A stretch of DNA of 64,000 nucleotides from positions 372,001 to 436,000 of the forward strand of contig CAWHGF010000007.1 in the NCBI GenBank assembly GCA_963828825.1, given 5' to 3'. A model generated the notes under the pieces. It ran no database searches, was not told where the DNA came from, and was given only the letters and a program-made list of their open reading frames with translations. Source of the DNA: Bog-473 sp963828825. Lineage in GTDB: Bacteria; Actinomycetota; Acidimicrobiia; Acidimicrobiales; RAAP-2. The position numbers and the translations under genes are program-made. This document shows, piece after piece, positions 58,865 to 64,000 of this stretch (the first letter of the stretch is position 1; each line of letters opens with the position of its first letter).

Positions 58865-59935
58865 GTGAGCGACCACAATCCTGTCCTGCGAGAGCACGGG
58901 TACCACTCGCTCCGGATCGCCCGCATCGTCACCGAGACGCACGACGCCAGCTCGTTCGTCCTCGACGTGCCGGACGAGCTGGCGGAGGCCTTCCGCTACC
59001 GACCCGGGCAGTTCTGCACCTTCCGGGTGCACATCGACGGCGACGAGCATCTGCGCTCGTACTCCATGTCCAGTGCGCCCGAGACCGACCGCGACCTGAC
59101 CGTCACCGTCAAGCGCGTGACGGGCGGGCTGGTCTCCAATTGGTTCCTCGACAACCTGGCGGAGGGGGACCACATTGAGGTCACCAAGCCGGCGGGCGTC
59201 TTCTGCCCACGGGAGTCGGAACGCCCGGTGCTCGGTTTCTGCGGTGGCAGCGGCATCACGCCGGTCATGTCGATCGCCAAGCATGTGCTCTCGGCCACGC
59301 AACGCGCGGTCCGGCTGCTCTACGCCAACCGCGACCGCGACTCGGTCATCTTCGACGCCGCGTTCACCTCGCTGGGCGCCGATCACCCCGACCGGCTGCT
59401 GCTCCGGCACCACTTCGATGCCCACGGAGGGTTCCTGACGCCCGGGGCAATCGCCGAGTTCGTGGGGTCCGACCTCGACGCCGACCTCTACATCTGCGGC
59501 CCCGGCCCCTTCATGGACCTCGTCGAGTCGACGCTGCAGACCCTCGGCGTCGAGCAGGACCGCATCTTCATTGAGCGCTTCCTGGTCGGGCAACAGGAGA
59601 AGACGGACGCCCTCGTCGACGACGAGACAGCCAGCGCCCCGGACGCCGTGGTCGTGCCCGACGAGGTGACCGTGCTGCTCGAGGGTAAGACGACGGTGGT
59701 CCGCTACCAGCCGGGCGACACCCTGCTCGAGACGGCCCGCCGGGGCGGCCTGCGCCCCCCGTTCTCCTGCGAGGCCGGCAACTGCGCCACCTGCATGGCC
59801 TTCTTGAAGGAGGGGTCGGCCCGCATGCGGGTGAACAACGCGTTGACGCCCGAAGAGGTGGAGGAGGGCTGGGTCCTGACTTGTCAGAGCCTGCCGTCAG
59901 GCCGAGCGGTCACCGTCGAGTACGAGGCGATGTGA
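58865..59935 (+). CDS. Ferredoxin reductase component of a Rieske oxygenase (KshB/HmpA-like)
   Basis: 356 residues from a GTG at 58865. FAD-binding LRSYSMSSAPETD, NAD-binding LGFCGGSGITPVMS and YICGPGPFMDLVES, and a C-terminal plant-type [2Fe-2S] domain with FSCEAGNCATCMAFL and VLTCQS are in the order FAD-NAD-FeS of class IB reductases. It passes electrons from NADH to a Rieske oxygenase, most likely the product of 60277-61548 close by on the other strand. Its stop codon (TGA) abuts the converging stop of the small gene with no gap (TGATCA). Confidence 0.92.
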   Translation: MSDHNPVLREHGYHSLRIARIVTETHDASSFVLDVPDELAEAFRYRPGQFCTFRVHIDGDEHLRSYSMSSAPETDRDLTVTVKRVTGGLVSNWFLDNLAEGDHIEVTKPAGVFCPRESERPVLGFCGGSGITPVMSIAKHVLSATQRAVRLLYANRDRDSVIFDAAFTSLGADHPDRLLLRHHFDAHGGFLTPGAIAEFVGSDLDADLYICGPGPFMDLVESTLQTLGVEQDRIFIERFLVGQQEKTDALVDDETASAPDAVVVPDEVTVLLEGKTTVVRYQPGDTLLETARRGGLRPPFSCEAGNCATCMAFLKEGSARMRVNNALTPEEVEEGWVLTCQSLPSGRAVTVEYEAM

Positions 59936-60280
59936 TCAGGGCCCGGGCTCGACCAGGAGATCGAGGTAGGCGGCGCCGGTGTCGGGCACCCGCGGCTGCC
60001 CCCAGCACTCGACCGGGAACGACACCATGACCATGGAGTACAACAGGTGGAGCAGGTTCACCGCGTCTTCGGGCAGGTCGTCGAGGGGATACTGGTCGCA
60101 GTACGTCATCGCCGCGTCGGCCCGGGGCATGGCGGCGTCGTAGAGCGCCTGCATCTCTTCCATGGTGCTCGCCAGCCGCGTGGCGAAGCGCTCGCGTTCG
60201 GTCGGCAGACACCATTTGGCGGCAAAGGGCTCCAGGTCGGAGAACTCGCCCGGCAACAGGGTCGGGTCCATCTGCGTCAT
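59936..60280 (-). CDS. Small uncharacterised protein coupled to the Rieske oxygenase
   Basis: 114 residues, MTQMDPTLLPGEFSDLEPFA at the start. No family I can name. It is acidic with conserved-looking aromatic and helical stretches (WCLPTERERFATRLASTMEE and PEDAVNLLHLLYSMVMVSFP), and no transmembrane segment or Cys/His metal motif. Its ATG overlaps the Rieske stop (ATGA), so it is translated with that gene and may be a small accessory or substrate-handling subunit (inference). Confidence 0.75.
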   Translation of the reverse strand: MTQMDPTLLPGEFSDLEPFAAKWCLPTERERFATRLASTMEEMQALYDAAMPRADAAMTYCDQYPLDDLPEDAVNLLHLLYSMVMVSFPVECWGQPRVPDTGAAYLDLLVEPGP

Positions 60281-61548
60281 ACCTCCGCGTGCTGCTTCTT
60301 CTTGTAGTCGTCCACCCATTCGTGGGCCACCTTGTGCATGTGGCGGCAGAGCACCTCCTGGTCCATCAGGGGGAAGCGCTCGATCACGCGTGATTCGAGC
60401 ATCGTCTGCGTCGCCTCCAGCGTGTTGGCGTCCTGCAGCCCAAACTCTTTGAAGGTCACGGCCGCGTTCTCGTGCGCCACCCGTTCCCGGGCTGTCTTGG
60501 CCGGGACGAAGTACAGCGTTCCCTCGAAGACATGCTCGTTGGGTGCAACGGGCCAGTAGTGGTATGTGAGGTACCAGCCCTGCCCCCAGACCAGGATGAC
60601 GAAGTTCGGCCACAGCTGGAACGAGTCGAGGCCCCACGGGTCGCAGCCCGCCGGGTTGATACCAGCCTCCTTCTGGTCGAAACCGAGGTCGGGTCCGTCC
60701 CAGGGCCCGAAGAGACCGCTGCGGGTCAGCGTGTCGATGGGCTTGACCATGTTCTCTGCCAGATTCCAGGGATGGATGCCGGCCGTGCTCACCAGGCGGT
60801 GCGGGCCATCGATCTTGTAGGCGGGCGCCTCGAACCCCGCCTGCGCCGCCGCGATCGACCAATCCGGCGGTGACTGCTTCGCGTGGAGGATGGGTGCGTG
60901 GTAGAACTCCTGGAAGGCGTCCATGTAGAGCTTCCAGTTGCTCTTGACGTTGGCGCGGTAGAAGAACCGCTCGCTCTGCAGGTGGAACGGGTAGCTCTCC
61001 AGCGCGGTGACCATCGGTCCGAGGAAGTCGCGCAGCGATTGCTCCGGCTCCTTGGCCAGGTTGATGAAGATGAACCCCGCCCAGACGTCGCAGTGCACCG
61101 GGACGAGGCCGTAGTCCGCCTTGTCCAAGTCGAAGAACTCCTCCTCCTGCTGGACGAACGAGCACGAGCCGTCGAGGTCGTAGCGCCAGGCGTGGTACTT
61201 GCACACGAACTGGCGGGCGGTGCCGCTCGTCTCCTCCTGCGGGTAGTCGTTCCAGACCAGCTTGTTCCCCCGGTGCCGGCACATGTTGTAGAAGGCACGG
61301 ACCTCGCCGTCCTTCCCGCGCACGAGGACGACGGACGTCTTGGCGACCGCGAGCTCCTTGGTGAAGTAGCTCCCCGAGCGCGGCAGCTGCTCGACCCGGC
61401 CCACGTTGAGCCAGGCCCGCTTGAACACGGCCTCGCGCTCCAGCTCGAAGAACTCCTGGGAGATGGAGTCCTCGTAGTTCATCGGCTCAGTCCCGAGGTC
61501 GAAGTGCTCCGTCCAGCTGCCTTCGGGTGGCTTGGGCCAACGTGGCAT
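60277..61548 (-). CDS. Rieske non-heme iron oxygenase, alpha subunit
   Basis: 423 residues. The Rieske [2Fe-2S] ligands are in FYNMCRHRGNKL and CKYHAWRYDLDG; the mononuclear iron site is DAFQEFYHAPILHAK (HxxxxH with an upstream acidic residue), followed by the catalytic domain. It is a ring- or side-chain-hydroxylating oxygenase of the broad group of bacterial aromatic/terpenoid oxygenases; it differs from KshA in its N terminus. The reductase is probably 58865-59935. An AGAAT-like element lies about 64 bp upstream. Substrate unknown. Confidence 0.92.
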   Translation of the reverse strand: MPRWPKPPEGSWTEHFDLGTEPMNYEDSISQEFFELEREAVFKRAWLNVGRVEQLPRSGSYFTKELAVAKTSVVLVRGKDGEVRAFYNMCRHRGNKLVWNDYPQEETSGTARQFVCKYHAWRYDLDGSCSFVQQEEEFFDLDKADYGLVPVHCDVWAGFIFINLAKEPEQSLRDFLGPMVTALESYPFHLQSERFFYRANVKSNWKLYMDAFQEFYHAPILHAKQSPPDWSIAAAQAGFEAPAYKIDGPHRLVSTAGIHPWNLAENMVKPIDTLTRSGLFGPWDGPDLGFDQKEAGINPAGCDPWGLDSFQLWPNFVILVWGQGWYLTYHYWPVAPNEHVFEGTLYFVPAKTARERVAHENAAVTFKEFGLQDANTLEATQTMLESRVIERFPLMDQEVLCRHMHKVAHEWVDDYKKKQHAEV

Positions 61549-61611
61549 GAGTTGGATCCTCCCTGCGTGGTGTTCGTTGACGAACCGATGGTAGCACTGC
61601 TCTCAGTAAAT

Positions 61612-61626
61612 GAGAAGAGCGTTTCC
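61612..61626. promoter_or_regulatory. AGAAT-N3-ATTCT-like element upstream of the Rieske gene
   Basis: GAGAAG-AGC-GTTTCC, overlapping CTCA-GTAAA-TGAG (61601-61613), an inverted repeat of its own. About 64 bp upstream of the Rieske start, in an otherwise featureless 207-bp intergenic stretch. Confidence 0.3.
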
Positions 61627-61755
61627 ACATCCTCCTCGCGGCCGTCGCCGCACGAGCCCAGACGTCGCCCGAGGCGGCCCGCAAGCCGGCGGCGGCGTCA
61701 CCTGGGTGATGCGTCTCCTCCGCCAGGCCATCGCGGCAACGCCCGGCGGGCTTCC

Positions 61756-62682
61756 CTAGTCGGAGGACTCCCCCGGCTCCCCGGCCAGCGAGGCCTTGTG
61801 CAGCGTGTTGGCGGCCAGCCGCATGTGCGCGGCGTCCACCAGCTTCCCGCCGCGCCCGATGGCGCCGACACCGCCGACCTCCGCCTCCCGGTAGGTCGCC
61901 ATGGCGTCGCGGGCCTCCGCCACCTCCTCGGCCGTCGGGGAGAAGACCTCGTGGGCGATCGGGACCTGGCTCGGGTGGATGGCCCACTTGCCGTCGTAGC
62001 CGAGCGCGCTCGCCTGCAGCGCCGACCGCCGGTACCCCTCGGGATCCTGGTAGGCGGGAAACGGGGCGTCGATGGCATCGACCATGGCGGCGCGCGCCGC
62101 GGTCAGCACCTGCACGCGGGCGAAGTGCCAGAAGTCGCCGGGATAGGGCGCCAGAGGTTCGAAGTTGCCGTCGACGCGCGCCCGCAGCGAAGCCGAGAGA
62201 TCACCGGCACCGAAGATCAGCGCTTCCAGCCGATCGCTCGCCTGGGCGATCTCGAGGGCGTTGGCCAATCCCTCCGCTTCCTCAATGAGGACTTCGAGCC
62301 CGATCGGGCGGGGCAGGCGGAGCTGCGCCTCCAACTGGGTCAGGAGCACGTCGACCCACCACACGTCGCGCGCCCGGCGCACCTTGGGCACGATCAGCAC
62401 GTCGAGCGCGTCGCGCGCGCCCGTCACGATCTCAATGATGTCGCCGTGGCACCAGGGCGTGTCGATGCCGTTGATGCGGACGGCCCGGACGGTCCTTCCC
62501 CAGTCCTGCCCCGTCAGCGCGCCCACCGCGATCGCACGGGCGGCTTCCTTCGCCGAGGGGGCGCAGGCGTCCTCGAGGTCGAGGAACACGAGGTCGGCGC
62601 CGGAGGACGCCGCCTTCTCGCACATGCGTTGGCTGCTCGCCGGCGTCGCCAACTCTGAACGTCGGGCTCGCGGTGCGCGCAT
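61756..62682 (-). CDS. CoA ester lyase (CitE/HpcH-HpaI aldolase family)
   Basis: 308 residues from the ATG at 62682, with AAGGAG 4-5 nt upstream. ADLVFLDLEDACAPSAKEAA, VLIVPKVRRARDVWWVDVLL, LEVLIEEAEGLANALEIAQA and KWAIHPSQVPIAHEVFSP are the family motifs, giving the Mg-binding Glu and Asp. Such enzymes cleave or form C-C bonds in CoA thioesters (malyl-, citramalyl-, beta-hydroxy-acyl-CoA). It starts 20 bp after the CoA-transferase stop, so the two probably act in sequence: activation, then cleavage. Confidence 0.88.
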   Translation of the reverse strand: MRAPRARRSELATPASSQRMCEKAASSGADLVFLDLEDACAPSAKEAARAIAVGALTGQDWGRTVRAVRINGIDTPWCHGDIIEIVTGARDALDVLIVPKVRRARDVWWVDVLLTQLEAQLRLPRPIGLEVLIEEAEGLANALEIAQASDRLEALIFGAGDLSASLRARVDGNFEPLAPYPGDFWHFARVQVLTAARAAMVDAIDAPFPAYQDPEGYRRSALQASALGYDGKWAIHPSQVPIAHEVFSPTAEEVAEARDAMATYREAEVGGVGAIGRGGKLVDAAHMRLAANTLHKASLAGEPGESSD

Positions 62683-62702
62683 GGTGCTCCTTGCTCTTCG
62701 AC

Positions 62703-63905
62703 TCAGATGGTTCCGGCTGCCCGCAACGCCCGGAGGCGTGCGGCGTCGAGGCCGAGAAGGCCACCGTAGACGGCGTCGTTGTCGGCCCCGATGCCCCGGC
62801 CCAGATGGTCGACGCGGCCCGGGGTCTCGCTCAGCAGGGCCACGGGGGCCTGGACCGTCATGACCCCGAGGTCGGGATCCTCCACCTGTACGAACGAGCC
62901 CCGCTCCCGCAGGTGCTCGTCGGCGAGCAACTGCTCGGCGTCGTAGACGGGGGCCGCCGCCACGTCGGCCTGCTCGAACACGCGCATGACCTCGTCCAAC
63001 GTCCGGGCGCCGATCCACTGCGCCACCATGTCGTCGATCTCGTCACCGTGGGCCTGACGGCGGATCGGATCGACGTAGTCCTCGTCCTCGGCCAGATCCG
63101 GCCGACCGACGGCCCGGTAGAGGCGCATCACGATGTTGGGCGACGCGCTCGAGAGGGCGACCCACCTGCTGTCCGCCGTGCGGTAGGCGTTGCGCGGCGC
63201 ACTGGCGTCGAGCCGGTTCCCGACACGGCCGGGGACGATCCCGAGCTGGCTGTAGGCCAGCGTCGACGTCTCAATGAGGCGGGCGAGCGGCTCCACCAGG
63301 TTCACGTCGACCAGCTGGCCCGCGGCGCCGTGCAGGTCGCGGTGATAGAGCGCCATCATCACGGCGAACGTGGCCGACTGGGCCGCAATGCCGTCGGCCA
63401 GGAAGAACGGGGGCAGTGTCGGGGGGCCGTCGGGCTGGCCCGTCACATGGGCGAAACCGCTCATGGCCTCGGCCAGCGTGCCGAAGCCCGGGCGGTCACT
63501 CGCCGGCCCGCCGGCCCCGTAGCCGCTGACGTGGAGCATGACGAGATCCGGATGCGCGCGGTGCACGGACTCGTAGTCGAGACCCCACCGGGCCAGCGCG
63601 CTCGGCCGATTGTTGACCACGAGGACGTCACTGACATGGAGCAGGCGGTGGAAGAGCTCCTGGCCCTCGGCCTGGCGCAGGTCGAGGGTGACGCAGAGCT
63701 TGTTGCGACCGACGCTCTTCCAGAACAACCCGATCCCGTTCTTCTGGTGGCCCCAGGTCCGCAGCGGGTCGCCGGCACCCGGCTGCTCCACCTTGATCAC
63801 CTCGGCGCCGAACTCCCCCAGCGCCGTCGCCACCATCGGGCCCGCGGCCAGCGTGGCCGCGTCAATGACGCGGAGACCCCGCAGCGGTCGAACCGCTTCA
63901 GGCAC
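62703..63905 (-). CDS. Family III CoA-transferase (CaiB/BaiF type)
   Basis: 400 residues from a GTG at 63905 (VPEAVRPLRGLRVIDAATLA); an alternative GTG at 63944 would overlap the upstream gene by 47 nt. GLRVIDAATLAAGPMVATAL, EFGAEVIKVEQPGAGDPLRT and a DRPGFGTLAEAMSGFA region with the CoA-carrying Asp are family signatures. It moves CoA to an acid substrate. It overlaps the end of an upstream flavin monooxygenase gene and precedes the CitE-like lyase. Confidence 0.9.
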   Translation of the reverse strand: MPEAVRPLRGLRVIDAATLAAGPMVATALGEFGAEVIKVEQPGAGDPLRTWGHQKNGIGLFWKSVGRNKLCVTLDLRQAEGQELFHRLLHVSDVLVVNNRPSALARWGLDYESVHRAHPDLVMLHVSGYGAGGPASDRPGFGTLAEAMSGFAHVTGQPDGPPTLPPFFLADGIAAQSATFAVMMALYHRDLHGAAGQLVDVNLVEPLARLIETSTLAYSQLGIVPGRVGNRLDASAPRNAYRTADSRWVALSSASPNIVMRLYRAVGRPDLAEDEDYVDPIRRQAHGDEIDDMVAQWIGARTLDEVMRVFEQADVAAAPVYDAEQLLADEHLRERGSFVQVEDPDLGVMTVQAPVALLSETPGRVDHLGRGIGADNDAVYGGLLGLDAARLRALRAAGTI

Positions 63906-64000
63906 GATGCGAGGACTCGGGGCGGTCGAGGCCGAGGTGTTCACGGAGCGTCGAACCGGTGTAGTGGTCCCGGAAGACGCCCCGGCGCTGCAACTCGGGC
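63898..64000 (-). CDS. 3' end of an LLM/NtaA-type flavin monooxygenase (partial)
   Basis: Only the last 33 codons lie in the window: PELQRRGVFRDHYTGSTLRE then HLGLDRPE and a short tail. This ending is typical of the nitrilotriacetate/desulfurisation monooxygenase branch of the luciferase-like family (FMNH2-dependent). The stop overlaps the CoA-transferase start, so it is probably co-transcribed with it. The gene continues beyond the right edge. Confidence 0.7.
   Translation of the reverse strand, partial: PELQRRGVFRDHYTGSTLREHLGLDRPESSHRA

Noticed and set aside
60883..62658. Plus-strand open frame of 591 codons opposite the Rieske and CitE-like genes
   Set aside because: Antisense to Rieske and lyase genes with intact active-site motifs.

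Overview
This window is dense, GC-rich DNA that looks actinobacterial: GTG and TTG starts are common, many genes overlap by 4 nt, and DUF427, F420/LLM-type oxidoreductase, MarR/TetR and FadE-like families are frequent. The mix of ACMSD-type amidohydrolases, CoA-transferases, paired acyl-CoA dehydrogenases and fused Liv-type transporters suggests an uncultured Acidimicrobiia- or Mycobacteriales-like organism, but there is no rRNA or other marker gene to prove this. I see no tRNA, rRNA, CRISPR array or transposase. The whole window reads as a catabolic region for importing hydrophobic or acidic compounds and degrading them as CoA thioesters.

Left part (1-8.5 kb): the 3'-truncated end of an isobutyryl-CoA-mutase-type gene, a MarR regulator, a GH1 glycosidase, an ACMSD-type amidohydrolase, an SDR, a frameshifted DUF427-thioesterase fusion followed by a second DUF427 protein, and an enoyl-CoA hydratase. 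A strong hairpin at 8492-8526 separates this convergently from the next operon. 8.5-13.6 kb holds a branched-chain-amino-acid-type ABC importer (fused LivHM permease, LivG, LivF, solute-binding protein). 13.9-21.8 kb holds a hydratase, two amidohydrolases, a multiply frameshifted methylmalonate-semialdehyde dehydrogenase, a DUF35-thiolase fusion (frameshifted) and a TetR regulator.

22.1-32.5 kb: a minus-strand run of aldehyde dehydrogenase, cytochrome P450 (frameshifted), amidohydrolase, two acyl-CoA dehydrogenases and an alpha/beta hydrolase. It is divergent from a TesB-like thioesterase, which faces an SDR-esterase pair. 32.5-40.4 kb: a second importer with unusual architecture (solute-binding protein, an MFS domain fused to a LivF ATPase, and a LivH-LivM-LivG triple fusion), followed by a beta-helix lipoprotein. 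A GH3 glycosidase remnant lies upstream of this operon.

41-49 kb: TetR and hydratase genes, a frameshifted TetR with a perfect palindrome at its start, then an acyl-CoA dehydrogenase translationally coupled to a small-molecule kinase (the ACAD10/11 or Lva arrangement for 4-hydroxyacyl-CoA), a quinone-reductase-like enzyme, a CoA-transferase and an SDR. 49-64 kb: DoxX, an amidohydrolase with an altered metal motif, a TauD-type dioxygenase, SDR, LLM oxidoreductase, TetR, a SnoaL-like protein, an acyl-CoA dehydrogenase pair, a second aldehyde dehydrogenase, a KshB-like reductase, a Rieske oxygenase with a small coupled protein, a CitE-like lyase, a CoA-transferase and the end of a flavin monooxygenase.

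Two observations tie the region together. A 16-bp near-palindrome (consensus TYGACGTCGATRTCAR) recurs at six promoters spread over 33 kb and probably defines one regulon. A weaker AGAAT-N3-ATTCT-like element recurs in front of five genes in the right half. Several genes carry single-base frameshifts in otherwise well-preserved reading frames, so either assembly indels or very recent decay must be considered.
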